Assembly: GCF_003285015.1 (NCBI RefSeq)
Contig: NZ_QMFB01000017.1
Coordinates: forward strand, 62,001 to 126,000
From: Paenibacillus contaminans
GTDB taxonomy: Bacteria; Bacillota; Bacilli; Paenibacillales; NBRC-103111
Direction: 5' to 3'
DNA: 64,000 nt
In this document: positions 48,938-59,500 of the stretch, piece after piece
Position numbering within the stretch: the first letter of the stretch is position 1
Layout: each line of letters opens with the position of its first letter
The notes under the pieces: generated by a model
What the model was told of the DNA's origin: nothing
The model's input: the letters and a program-made list of their open reading frames with translations, nothing else
Database searches by the model: none
Made by a program: the position numbers and the translations under genes

Positions 48938-50818
48938 TTAAACCATGATTTTGCACAAATCATTGGTGAATTCGACAGGATCCTGGAGCGGCAGGCCTTC
49001 GATCAGAAGAGCTTGGCTGTACAGCAGGCTCGTGTAAAGCGCGAGCTTCTCTTTGTCGTTGGCATGAGCATCCTTCAAGGACTGGAAAACCGCATGATTG
49101 ACGTTGATTTCCAGCACCTTGGAAGCTTTGACGTCTTGGTTGCCCGGCATGGCTTTCAGGATTTTTTCCATCTCGATGGTGACTTCTCCTTCGGTGGACA
49201 AGCAGACCGGATGGGATTTCAGCCGCTTGGACGCTTTGACCGCCGTTACTTTATCGGACAAAAGGCCTTTCATCGACTCGAACAGATCCTTGTTGTCGTT
49301 CTCTTCCGCGGAGTCTTGCTTGTCGTCTGCATCCGGTTCGATACCGAGATCGCCGCTCGAGACGGATTTGAATTCCTTCTCCTTGTACGCCATGATCATT
49401 TTGATCGCGAATTCGTCGATATCGTCGGTGAAGTAGAGGATTTCATACCCTTTATCGGCTACGATCTCCGTCTGCGGAAGCTTCTCGATCCGTTCGATCG
49501 ATTCTCCGGAAGCGTAGTAGATGTACTTCTGGTCTTCCGGCATTCTCGAAACGTATTCCTCCAGCGTGACAAGCTTCTTCTCTTTGGAGGAAGTGAACAG
49601 CAAGAGGTCCTGCAGCGTTTCTTTATTCGTTCCGTAGTCGCTGTATACGCCGAACTTCAGCTGTCTGCCGAACGCTTTGAAGAACGTTTCGTACTTCTCT
49701 CTTTCGTTTTTGAGCAAGGTTTGCAAATTGTTTTTGATCGAGTTTTTGATGTTTTTGGCGATCAGCTTCAGCTGGCGGTCATGCTGCAGCAGCTCTCTGG
49801 AAATGTTGAGCGACAAATCCTCCGAGTCGACCATCCCTTTGACGAAGCTGAAATAGTCCGGAAGCAAGTCCGCGCACTTGTCCATGATCAGCACGCCGTT
49901 GGAGTAAAGCTCCAGGCCTTTTTCGTATTCCTTCGTATAGTAGTCGAACGGCGTATTTTCCGGAATATACAAAATAGCGCGGTAAACGATCGAGCCCTCT
50001 GCGTTGATATGAATATGCTTCAGCGGCTTGTCGAAGCCGTAGCGTTTCTCGGCATAGAAGTTCTCGTAGTCTTCTTGCGTAAGCTCGTTCTTGTTTTTGC
50101 GCCAGATCGGAACCATGCTGTTGATCGTTTGTTCTTCGACGAATTCCTCGAACTCGCCTTCGCTGTCTTCCTTCGGCCGTTGGCTTTTGACATCCATCTT
50201 GATCGGGTAGCGGATGAAATCGGAATATTTCTTGATGATCGCCTTCAAGCGATACTCTTCCAAATACTCGTCGTAGCGGTCGTCCTCGGTGTTCTCTTTA
50301 ATTTGCAAAATAATATCGGTACCCACTTCAGCCTTCTCGCATGGCACGATCGTGTAGCCGTCGGCGCCTTCGGACACCCATTTGAAAGCTTGATCGCTGC
50401 CTAGCGGCTTGCTTATAACCGTAACGGTATCCGCGACCATGAAAGCGGAGTAGAACCCGACTCCGAATTGGCCGATGATGTTGTGGCCGTCTTGAGCTTC
50501 ATTCTCTTTCTTGAAGGCGAGGGAGCCGCTTTTGGCAATGATGCCGAGGTTATTTTCCAAATCCTCCTCGGTCATCCCGATCCCCGTATCGGAGATGGTC
50601 AACGTGCGGCTTTCCTTGTCGGCCGTCAATTTCACGTAGTAATTATCTTTGTCAAACACCAGCTGGTCGTCGGACAGCGCTCTGTAGTAGATTTTGTCGA
50701 TGGCATCGCTGGCATTCGATATGAGCTCTCTCAGAAATATTTCTCTCTGCGTATAAATCGAGTTGATCATCATTTCGAGCAGTCGTTTCGATTCGGCCTG
50801 GAACTGTTTCTTGGACAT
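48938..50818 (-). CDS. htpG: Molecular chaperone HtpG (Hsp90)
   Basis: 626 residues, the usual length for bacterial Hsp90. The N-terminal ATPase domain shows LRELISNASDAIDK, TISDTGIGMTEEDL, and GQFGVGFYSAFMVAD, the GHKL ATP-binding motifs. The middle domain has SLNISRELLQ with the catalytic Arg, and the C-terminal dimerisation domain ends at LCKIMV. AAAGGAG precedes the ATG. A CIRCE operator and a consensus promoter lie upstream. It folds or stabilises client proteins in the cytoplasm during stress. Long frames on the opposite strand are shadows. Confidence 0.98.
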   Translation of the reverse strand: MSKKQFQAESKRLLEMMINSIYTQREIFLRELISNASDAIDKIYYRALSDDQLVFDKDNYYVKLTADKESRTLTISDTGIGMTEEDLENNLGIIAKSGSLAFKKENEAQDGHNIIGQFGVGFYSAFMVADTVTVISKPLGSDQAFKWVSEGADGYTIVPCEKAEVGTDIILQIKENTEDDRYDEYLEEYRLKAIIKKYSDFIRYPIKMDVKSQRPKEDSEGEFEEFVEEQTINSMVPIWRKNKNELTQEDYENFYAEKRYGFDKPLKHIHINAEGSIVYRAILYIPENTPFDYYTKEYEKGLELYSNGVLIMDKCADLLPDYFSFVKGMVDSEDLSLNISRELLQHDRQLKLIAKNIKNSIKNNLQTLLKNEREKYETFFKAFGRQLKFGVYSDYGTNKETLQDLLLFTSSKEKKLVTLEEYVSRMPEDQKYIYYASGESIERIEKLPQTEIVADKGYEILYFTDDIDEFAIKMIMAYKEKEFKSVSSGDLGIEPDADDKQDSAEENDNKDLFESMKGLLSDKVTAVKASKRLKSHPVCLSTEGEVTIEMEKILKAMPGNQDVKASKVLEINVNHAVFQSLKDAHANDKEKLALYTSLLYSQALLIEGLPLQDPVEFTNDLCKIMV

Positions 50819-50870
50819 GTGGGGCTCCTTTCGATTTCAAAAAATGATGAGGGCGGCTTTGCTCATGCTG

Positions 50871-50897
50871 TTGGCACTCAAAACGCTAGAGTGCTAA
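50871..50897 (-). promoter_or_regulatory. CIRCE operator (HrcA binding site) of htpG
   Basis: TTGGCACTC-9 nt-GAGTGCTAA matches the CIRCE consensus TTAGCACTC-N9-GAGTGCTAA with one mismatch. It lies between the promoter and the htpG start. Confidence 0.92.
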
Positions 50898-50906
50898 TTT
50901 ACTTTT

Positions 50907-50935
50907 TATATACCATTCCTAATTTTTAATGTCAA
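50907..50935 (-). promoter_or_regulatory. SigA-type promoter of htpG
   Basis: On the minus strand TTGACA (50930-50935), 17-bp spacer, TATATA (50907-50912). The CIRCE site lies immediately downstream, where HrcA would block transcription. Confidence 0.85.
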
Positions 50936-51119
50936 TAGTAGGGAGAGAATTCGTCCGGGCGGGGCGTTCATATGATGGACGGGAGTAAGCTTTTTCCATG
51001 CAAAAAGGGGTCGTATGCACAGTCTGCCGGCTGCGGCGTGATGTATAATGAACGTGTACTGTCGAAATTTGCAACTTGAATCTGGCAGCGCACGTAAGAA
51101 GAGTAGGGGGAATGCTCTT

Positions 51120-51728
51120 ATGAAGAAAATCATGATTGCGATTGTATGCGTTACGGTCGCTCTTACGCTTTCGGGCTGCAACTGGTTTTCCAACGAAGCC
51201 GGAAAATTCAAGAGCGCGCTGAAAGGCAGAGAGGCCATTATCCAGACCTATGACGAGGACAGCAATATTATCGACCGGATCGAGGGGAAATCGATCGATA
51301 TCGGCGCCAATAAGAGCTTCGAGATCAAGGACAGCTCGGGCGAAACGGTATCCAAATCGGGTGTCATGAGCCTGACGGTCGGCGGCAAAACGATGATGCA
51401 CGTAGGCAGCTCGCTCATTCTCGCGGAAAAAGGACTTACGAACGTGTTCGAGGAATACGCCAAAACGAACGACATTACGAGTCATGACCGCTCCGTTCCT
51501 TTCGTCAACCGAATGGTTAACGGCGTGAAAAACCTGACGACCGGCCAGAAGCTGCTCATCCTCATCCGCTCTCAAACCGGCAAACCGCTCGCTACTTTCG
51601 CCGGCAAGGACGTTTCGTATTTCACCACCGACATCGATAAAAGCACGGGTTTTATTATCGACGGCAAATATTTGTTCGTCTACCGCTGCGATTATACGGT
51701 TTACGATTTGGCGCTGCTCGATAAATAA
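51120..51728 (+). CDS. DUF5052-type lipoprotein
   Basis: 202 residues. ATG 51120 is chosen because GGGGG precedes it and it starts a lipoprotein signal (MKKIMIAIVCVTVALTLSGC, lipidated Cys20). The mature part (SFEIKDSSGE, VMSLTVGGKTMMHVGSSLI, AEKGLTNVFEEY) matches DUF5052 proteins as I know them; their function is not established. It faces outward from the membrane. It is divergent from htpG and ends at a terminator at 51905. Confidence 0.75.
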   Translation: MKKIMIAIVCVTVALTLSGCNWFSNEAGKFKSALKGREAIIQTYDEDSNIIDRIEGKSIDIGANKSFEIKDSSGETVSKSGVMSLTVGGKTMMHVGSSLILAEKGLTNVFEEYAKTNDITSHDRSVPFVNRMVNGVKNLTTGQKLLILIRSQTGKPLATFAGKDVSYFTTDIDKSTGFIIDGKYLFVYRCDYTVYDLALLDK

Positions 51729-51904
51729 GGCATTGCGGGATGGGATGGGCCGTCTCTGCGGTCAAGGGACTTTGGCCGAGAAAAGGAGAAGATGGCGTGA
51801 TGATTTCGCTGTAGCCCAGAATTGGTGCAGGTTGAACCACATACGGCATTCTCATAATATCCTGAAATTCAGATCGGTGCGCGCACCGGTCTGCGAATAT
51901 CCAA

Positions 51905-51957
51905 AAAGAAGTTTTCAAATCCACCGCCAAAGTGGAGCTGAAAGCTTCTTTTTTTCT
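51905..51957 (+). terminator. Terminator after the DUF5052 gene
   Basis: GAAG-TTTTCA-TCCAC paired with GTGGA-TGAAA-CTTC, ending in seven T. The gap 51729-51904 before it holds a short palindrome (CGGTGCGCGCACCG, about 51875-51888) and nothing else. Confidence 0.8.
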
Positions 51958-52059
51958 GCGGCAAACGGATTAGCCTAAAGTCAACGGTGAGGGCTTGTTT
52001 GTGTTTCTGAAAATGAGGGATTTCAGCTGACAGTAGAGGAAATTCGGAAACCGGCTGCG

Positions 52060-52260
52060 ATAGAGACCCCTGTGTACGCTGCAGTCCGAATTTGCCCGCT
52101 TGGAACAAGGAATTCGGGTTTCCCTTACGTTGTAGTCCGAATTTACCCGTTTGGAGAAGGGATTCACCGGTGTGCCGCGCCCCAAAGCCGCTGCAAGCGG
52201 TTATTTTCGGACTGGAGGCAATAAAAAGGAACGAAACTCGATTTTAATTGGGCTAAATCG
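52060..52260 (-). repeat. 51-bp-period repeat element, copy 3 (short, reverse)
   Basis: Units starting G(C/T)AGTCCGAATTT(G/A)CCCG lie at 52081 and 52132, again 51 bp apart. The head follows (GCAAGCGGTTATTTTCGGACTG), a diverged relative of 40950-40975. It is in the same orientation as copy 2 and lies just before the glucan synthase gene. Confidence 0.75.
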
Positions 52261-52458
52261 GACTGCAGCTCGACAAGCGACAAGCGAGTCGCCATGATGA
52301 TTGCCATCCCGAAAAACGCACGCGAATTCCCTCATTTCCCCTAAACAAGGATGAAAATGCACAGAAGTGGTGATAATTTGATTGTCCCGGAATTGTTTGG
52401 TTAGGCCGGACGAACAGTATTGCTGGAGCATACGACAACTGATTCTTCGGAGGGACCA

Positions 52459-55400
52459 ATGGCATATCATACGGAAAACCTTTGTCAAAAAGCGCGTGAG
52501 CTCGCCTTGCAGCATACCCTCGCCAAGGCGCGGAAGCGGCCCGCATACATACATGAACGATTCGGCGCAGATGTGGAAAGCATAAGGGCGTTTGTCGGCT
52601 CGCTTCAGGACCGTTCGGCGGGGTGCTTGCAGCCTGCCGAGGAATGGCTGCTGGATAATGCCGAATTTATTGAGGAGCAAGCGCTAGAGGTGAGGGAGCA
52701 GCTGGCGGACCGCTCGTTTGCTCATTTGCCGCGGCTTCGGGAGAACGGTATTTTGCGCGTTCAAGCGTTATGCGAGGATTACTTGGTGCAGACCGACGGC
52801 GTGCTGCAGGAGGAATCGTTCGTTTCCTATATGAACGCTTATCAGGAAGTGTCGGCTTTAACGCTTGCGGAGACCTGGTTTCTCCCGCTTGTTCTGAGGG
52901 TTGTGCTGGTCGGACATTTCTCGGAAACTATGGCTCTCGTTCGAGAGCGCCGCGATGTTTGCCTGGAAGTGGAGCGTCTGCTTTCACGGCTGGAGCCGTC
53001 GGGATTAACCCAAGAAGCGATCGATGCGGAATTGGAGGCGGCGGGGCAGACGGCTCCGTTATCCGGGCCGTGGATCGTGCATTTGATCCGCCAGCTGCGG
53101 GAATGGGCCGACGATTCGGCATCGGTGCGGGAATGGCTGGCGTGCAAGTTCGCCAACGGCACGGAGGATCTCGATCGCATCGTAGCCTACGAGCATCAGC
53201 TTCAGGCTGCCTATCAAGTGAAAGCCGGAAATGCGATAACGAGCCTGCGCGCAAACGAGCGGTGGGACTGGGACGGGCTGTTCGAGCGGATCAGCTTGCT
53301 GGACCGCACGCTCCGTCAGGAAGTCAAAGGGCTTTATCCGCTGCTGGATGTCCGCAGCCGCAATGAGATTCTTCATCGGATTGAGGAATTGGCCCGCCGG
53401 ATGCGCGTATCCGAAAACTTGGTCGCCGGACAAGCGGTCGATTTGGCGAAGGCCGAACAGGAAAGGCTGTCTTCCGCTTCCGGGGGAGAAGCTTTTAAGG
53501 GGGAACCGCCCCGGTCGGCTTTTGCCGCGTATTATGTGTTTGAGCCGGCAGGCGTTCGCATGTTGGTGCAGTCGCTACGGCAATGCAGCCGGCCGCGGAA
53601 TTTGCCGGAGAGCGGTTTTTCGCGGCGGGCTTCCGGCACCTATTTTGTTTCGCTGGCCCTCTTGTTTGCACTTGTGTTAACCGCAGCCGCTCTGTGGATC
53701 GGCGCAGGACGCGGCGTATCGCCGCTCGGGTGGGCTGCGATCGTGCTTGCGCTCGCTTTTCCGGTAAGCGAATGGGTCGTGACTTGGCATCATTTCGGCA
53801 TCGAGCGTCTTTGCCGCCCGCGGCTGCTGCTGCGCTACGATTTCTCGGACGGGGTCCCGCCGGAAGCGGCGACGATGGTCGTCATTCCTGCGATCTGGTC
53901 CTCGGCCGAAGAAGTGGAAGAACTTGCGGACCGATTGGAACTCCACTACCTGGCCAATCGCGATCCGAATATTCATTACGCCCTGCTGGGCGATTATACC
54001 GATGCTGCGGATGAGAGCCTTCCGGAGGACGAAACGCTCCTGGCGCATGCCAAACAAAAAATCGAGTCGCTTAACCGGATGTACGGGGGCAGCGGCACGA
54101 CTTTTCATTTCTATCAGCGCCGCAGGCAGTGGAACGGCAGCGAGGGCGTATTCATGGGCTGGGAGCGCAAACGCGGCAAGCTTGTCGAATTCGTCGAGCT
54201 GCTGAGAGGCGGCGAAGGGACGAGCTACGATTTCAAGCTGGGCGATACGCGCGTGCTGCCGAACATACGCTACATCATTACGCTGGATGCGGATACCCGC
54301 ATGCCGATGGGGAGCGCCGGCCGGATGATCGCGACGCTGCATCTGCCTTATAACCGGCCCCGTCTGAACGACGCGCGAACCCGGGTCGTAGAAGGGTACG
54401 GCGTGCTCCAGCCGCGGATCGGAATCAGCCACGAGTCGGCGATGAAATCGCGCCTGGCCTATTTTTGGTCGAATCCGGGCTCCGATCCGTATGCGTTCGC
54501 GGCTTCCGATCCGTATCAGGATGCGTTGTCGCAGGGGATTTTTACGGGAAAAGGCATTTTCGACGTCGACGTGTTCGCCGAGCTGTTGTGCGAGCGCATT
54601 CCGGATAACACGGTGCTTAGCCACGATCTGCTGGAGGGCGGCTTTATGCGTGTCGCTTTGCTGTCGGACGTCGAGCTTATCGACGATCATCCGTCCACCT
54701 TTATGGCCTATCAGAAACGCATGCATAGGTGGGTGCGTGGAGATTGGCAGCTGCTTTGCTGGCTTTTCTCCAAAGTGTGCGACCGCCGGGGCGCGCTGAG
54801 GCCTGTCGATTTGTCGATGCTCACCCGCTGGCAGATCATCGACAATTTGCGGCGCAGCCTGCTTCCGCCGGCCTGCTTCGCGGTGCTGCTGCTTGCGGCG
54901 TCTGTTCTGCCCGGCTCCCCGGGACGCTGGTTTGCCGTCGTGCTCGTCACGCTGCTGCTGCCTGTAATCCGCCAGCTTTTCGTACTGCGGCATATCAGCC
55001 GGCATCCCCGCAGCTTGCTGTCTGCAATCGGGCAAGCGCTGCTCGCTGTTTGGACGCTGCCTTTTCAGAGCGCTGTCCTGCTCGATGCGGTCGCGAGAAC
55101 GCTGCATCGGCTGTATGTCAGCAAGCGGCGCCTTCTCGAATGGACTAGCTCCTCGCATGTCGAGCGGCAAACGAACGGGGATCGGCAGCCGGCCATCCTC
55201 GGCACAGGCGCCGGATACGCACTGATCGTGCTCTTTGTGCTAGCCGCGGCGCTGCAGCCTCAGCCTTCGGCAAGATGGTGGGGATTTGCGCTTGGCTTGT
55301 TTTGGGCGCTGGCCCCGCTTGCGGTCCGCTGGTTGGACAAGCCGGTGACTCGGCACGAGCAGACGCTCACTGCGTCGGAGGAGGAGCAGCTGCATGTTTT

Positions 55401-56553
55401 GGCGCGGCAAATTTGGTCGTTTTATGAAGAGTATGCAGGACCGGAAGACAACTATTTGCCGCCGGACAACGTTCAATTCGAGCCTCCGAACGGGGTCGCC
55501 CACCGTACGTCGCCGACGAATATCGGTTTTTTGCTGACGGCTGCTTTGGCTGCCCGCGACTTCGGCTTTATCGATACGCCGGGGCTGGTGGAGCGCCTGG
55601 AGCGCACCGTCGCCACCGTCGAGCGGTTGGATAAATGGAACGGTCATCTGTACAACTGGTATGACACCACTACGCTTCAAACGCTGCCGCCGGCATACGT
55701 TTCTACGGTCGACTCGGGCAATTTCGTGGCAAGCCTGATGACGGTCAAGCAGGGGCTGGCGCGCTGGCTCGAGACCGATTTCGCGCTGAACGGGAAGGCG
55801 GCTCTTGCGGCGGCGGGCATAAACGGGCGGCTCGATGTAGAGTTTGCCGTGGAGCTTGAGAAAACGAAACCCGGCGAGCTGCCCGAAGCCGGGAAGGTTA
55901 CGGGTAAACGAAAGCCCGCAGGGTTCGATTCTCCGCTAATGCGCGGCTACGAGCTGCTCGCCCGGCTTGAGCGTTTGATCGTATCGACCGATTTCCGGCC
56001 GCTTTACGATCATAAAGCGAAGCTGTTCGCGCTCGGTTACAATGCGGCAAGCGGCGTGCGCGACAGTATTTTGTACGATTTGCTCGCGTCGGAGGCGAGA
56101 CAGACAAGCTTCGTCGCCATCGCGCTGGGGCAAATATCTGTGTCCCATTGGCTGGCGCTCGGCAGAACCGTCAAAAAGCAGGGCGTTCACATGACGCTTG
56201 TCTCGTGGTCGGGAACGATGTTCGAATATATGATGCCTTGGCTGATTATGCGCACTTATCGGAACACGATATGGGAAAGCACGTACCGGGGCGTCGTCCG
56301 AAGGCAGATCGAATATGCCCGCGAGCGCGGCGTGCCGTTCGGCATTTCGGAGTCCGGCTATTACGCGTTCGATTACCGCATGAATTATCAGTATCAAGCG
56401 TTCGGCGTGCCGGGCCTCGGCTTCAAGCGCGGGCTTGAGCAGGATCTTGTGCTTACGCCTTATGCGACGATCATGGCCCTCCCGTTCGCCGTAAAAGAGG
56501 GGCTGCACGATTTAAAACGGATGGAGGAGCTCGGCGCGCGCGACCGGTTCTGA
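52459..56553 (+). CDS. Cyclic beta-1,2-glucan synthase (NdvB-like), N-terminal part up to in-frame TGA
   Basis: 1,364 residues. ATG 52459 follows GGAGGG. It carries the N-terminal region, a transmembrane pair (about 394-444), a GT84-type glucosyltransferase domain with IITLDADTRMPMG (about 608) and the acceptor-side MHRWVRGDWQLLCW, further membrane segments (about 804-844 and 912-957) and most of a glycoamylase-like domain. The frame ends at TGA 56551-56553, which replaces a sense codon in RF*FYEAIDF; the same frame continues without shift to 60747. NdvB proteins are about 2,800 residues; codon 1365 of 2763 is hit here. This half has the synthase but lacks the phosphorylase that sets ring size. 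Confidence 0.85.
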   Translation: MAYHTENLCQKARELALQHTLAKARKRPAYIHERFGADVESIRAFVGSLQDRSAGCLQPAEEWLLDNAEFIEEQALEVREQLADRSFAHLPRLRENGILRVQALCEDYLVQTDGVLQEESFVSYMNAYQEVSALTLAETWFLPLVLRVVLVGHFSETMALVRERRDVCLEVERLLSRLEPSGLTQEAIDAELEAAGQTAPLSGPWIVHLIRQLREWADDSASVREWLACKFANGTEDLDRIVAYEHQLQAAYQVKAGNAITSLRANERWDWDGLFERISLLDRTLRQEVKGLYPLLDVRSRNEILHRIEELARRMRVSENLVAGQAVDLAKAEQERLSSASGGEAFKGEPPRSAFAAYYVFEPAGVRMLVQSLRQCSRPRNLPESGFSRRASGTYFVSLALLFALVLTAAALWIGAGRGVSPLGWAAIVLALAFPVSEWVVTWHHFGIERLCRPRLLLRYDFSDGVPPEAATMVVIPAIWSSAEEVEELADRLELHYLANRDPNIHYALLGDYTDAADESLPEDETLLAHAKQKIESLNRMYGGSGTTFHFYQRRRQWNGSEGVFMGWERKRGKLVEFVELLRGGEGTSYDFKLGDTRVLPNIRYIITLDADTRMPMGSAGRMIATLHLPYNRPRLNDARTRVVEGYGVLQPRIGISHESAMKSRLAYFWSNPGSDPYAFAASDPYQDALSQGIFTGKGIFDVDVFAELLCERIPDNTVLSHDLLEGGFMRVALLSDVELIDDHPSTFMAYQKRMHRWVRGDWQLLCWLFSKVCDRRGALRPVDLSMLTRWQIIDNLRRSLLPPACFAVLLLAASVLPGSPGRWFAVVLVTLLLPVIRQLFVLRHISRHPRSLLSAIGQALLAVWTLPFQSAVLLDAVARTLHRLYVSKRRLLEWTSSSHVERQTNGDRQPAILGTGAGYALIVLFVLAAALQPQPSARWWGFALGLFWALAPLAVRWLDKPVTRHEQTLTASEEEQLHVLARQIWSFYEEYAGPEDNYLPPDNVQFEPPNGVAHRTSPTNIGFLLTAALAARDFGFIDTPGLVERLERTVATVERLDKWNGHLYNWYDTTTLQTLPPAYVSTVDSGNFVASLMTVKQGLARWLETDFALNGKAALAAAGINGRLDVEFAVELEKTKPGELPEAGKVTGKRKPAGFDSPLMRGYELLARLERLIVSTDFRPLYDHKAKLFALGYNAASGVRDSILYDLLASEARQTSFVAIALGQISVSHWLALGRTVKKQGVHMTLVSWSGTMFEYMMPWLIMRTYRNTIWESTYRGVVRRQIEYARERGVPFGISESGYYAFDYRMNYQYQAFGVPGLGFKRGLEQDLVLTPYATIMALPFAVKEGLHDLKRMEELGARDRF

Positions 56554-59500
56554 TTTTATGAGGCGATCGATTTTACCGAGGCCAGAATGCCGGAAGGCGA
56601 AACCTGCAAGGTCATCCGCAGCTTTATGGCTCATCATCAGGGGATGAGCTTGCTGACGATCGCCAACATGCTGCTGCCGGTGAAGATGTACGATCACTTT
56701 CATCGCGATAAGCGCGTGCAGGCGGCGGAGCAGCTGCTGATCGAGCGCATTCCGCCACGGGACTCCATTCTGAAGCGGGAGTTATCGGGCAAGGTGCGCA
56801 TGCCGCGTACGGCGCCGTCCCGGCATGCCCCGCTGCGGGAGTATGCTTCGGCGGATACGCCTTTGCCCGAGGTGAACGTGCACTCGAACGGGGCGTTTAC
56901 GACGGTGACGACCAACAGCGGCAGCGGATTCATCCGCTGCGAAGGCTTGTCCGTCACGCGCTGGAGGGCGGATCCGGTTGCGGATCCTTGGGGGAGCTAT
57001 ATGTATATCCGCGATGTAGCGGCGGATCGCGTATGGTCGCCGGCTTACCTGCCCTGCCGGGTGCCGTCCGAAAGCCAGCGCGTGCAGTTCTCGCAAGCGC
57101 GCACCACGTTCCGGCGGGATGACGGGGACATCGGTACGACGCTTGACATTACGGTGTCGCCGGAGTCGAACGCCGAGGTGCGCCGGCTGACCATGTCCAA
57201 CGGCGGCAGCGAGGCGCGGATCCTCGAGGTCACGACGTTCATGGAGCTCTCCATGGCGCCTCATGATGCGGATAGGGCCCATCCGGCGTTCACCAAGCTC
57301 TTCATCGAGACGGCGTACGAGACGGACGAGCGATGCTTGCTTGCCCGCAAACGTCCGCGTAATCAGGGCGAAAAAGCGATTTGGGCGTTCCATGCGTTAT
57401 CCGCAGCAGACGGCCGGGCGCTGGGCCCGGCGGAATTTGAAACGGACCGCGCCCGTTTTATCGGCAGAGGGCATACGATGGCGAGACCGCGAGGGCTCGA
57501 GTCGCGGTTAGCCGGTACGGTCGGCTCGGTGGCCGATCCCGCTTTCGTTATGCGGCAGCGGTTGAGTGTCGAGCCCGGAGCGAGCGTTACGCTCGTCGCC
57601 GTTACCGGCGTGGCGAAGACGAAGGAGCAATCGCTCGATATCGTCCGGCAGCTGACGCAAACCGAGCAAGCCGAACGGGCGTTTCAGCTGGCTTGGACGC
57701 GGAGCCAAATCGAGCTGCGGCATATGCATATGACCCCCGCCGATCTGGCTGTTTTCCAAACGCTGGCGGGACGCGCGCTGTATGGAGCGCCTCTGAGGGA
57801 GGAGCGAAAAAACGGCATTGCCGCAAACGTCAAAAGCCAGCAGGATTTATGGGCGTACGGCATTTCCGGCGATCGGCCTATTATACTGGTCCGGATTTCG
57901 GATACGGGGACGCTTCCTTTTGTCGTTAAGCTTCTGGAAGGTTATGAATATTTGCGCCATAACGGGCTGTTTACCGATCTTGTCCTCTTGAACGAGTCGG
58001 CAGGCGGGTATCAGCAGGATTTGCAGGAAGCGCTCCGCCGAACGATGGAGCATATTGCCGGACGGGGGGAGCCGGGACAAGGCGGGGTGCACGTTCTGCC
58101 TGCCGCTTCGATGCCGGAGGCGGACATGTTTCTGCTGCTTGCGGTTTCCCGTGTCATTCTTCGTGCTGACGGCCCCAGCTTGAAGGCGCAGCTTAAAGCG
58201 GCGGACCGCGGTCTTGCCGCATATGGCGAATCGTTTACGGCCATGGCACTACCGGAACGCTTCGCTTCGGTCAAGGCGGTTGAAGGCGGGGAATATCTTT
58301 TTGACAACGGATGGGGAGGTTTCTCGCCGGACGGCAGGGAGTACCGTATCGTACTGAAAAACGGCAGCTACTTGCCGGCGCCATGGATTAACGTGATGGC
58401 CAACCGCAGCTTCGGCTGCCTGACATCCGAGCTTTATACGGGTTATACGTGGCGGCAAAACAGCCGGGAATGCAAGCTGACGCCGTGGTCGAACGATCCT
58501 TCGCTCGATCCGCCGGGGGAAGTCTGCTACTTGCGGGACGAAGAGAGCGGCGAATATTGGCAGACGGTGCCGGAGCGGGGGCAAATGACCTCCGTCTATA
58601 ACGTATCGTACGGCCGGGGATATACGCATTACGAGCATGAAAGTAATGGTGTCCGGCATCAAATGACCGTTTTCGTTCCGCTGGACGATCCCGTCAAAAT
58701 CATTCGGCTCCGGTTGAAAAATACGACGTCCGAGCAGCGCAAGCTTTCCGTCACGTATTATGCGGAATGGGTGCTGGGCGTACACCGCGAAGGAAACGCT
58801 TCGTTCCTTGTCACGGATTGGGATGAACGGAACGGGATTCTTCTGGCGCGCAACGTTTATCAGGACACGTTCCGAGCGGCGACTGCTTTCTTGACCGTCA
58901 ATCCGAAAGGGGCTGCGGCGGACCGATCGGAAGCGAATGGCGAACGGACTTGGACGGGCGATCGCCTCGAGTTTCTCGGGAGAAACGGGACCACCGAAGC
59001 CCCCGCCGCCATGCAGCGCAAGCGGCTGTCCGGTGCTGTCGGTGCAACATACGACAGCTGCGGAGCGGTGCAAGCCAAGATTGCGATCGAGCCGAACGCG
59101 GAGCGGACCGTTTACATTTTGCTCGGCTGCGACGATTCGCGCGAAGCGGCTGCAAAGCTTGCCGATAAATACCGCGAAGGGTATGCTTGCGAGCAGGCCT
59201 TGGAAGCCGTGACGCAATTTTGGGACGGCGTGCTCGGCACGATCACGGTCTCGACGCCATCCCCGGAGATGGATGTCATGCTGAACAACTGGCTGCTGTA
59301 TCAAACGCTTGCCTGCCGGATGTGGGCGCGTACCGCGTTCTACCAGGCAGGCGGCGCGTACGGCTTCCGCGATCAGCTGCAGGACTCGCTTGCCTTGCTT
59401 CACAGTCTTCCGGAGCTGACGCGGGCGCAAATTTTGCTTCACGCCTCCCATCAATACGAAGAAGGGGATGTGCAGCATTGGTGGCATGAGGAGACGCATC

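Noticed and set aside
48935..50404. 489-codon open frame on the plus strand
   Set aside because: It is the exact antisense shadow of htpG, which is unmistakable on the minus strand.
53677..55170. 497-codon minus-strand open frame
   Set aside because: Shadow of the glucan synthase gene; Arg/Gln/His-rich composition typical of antisense GC-rich frames.
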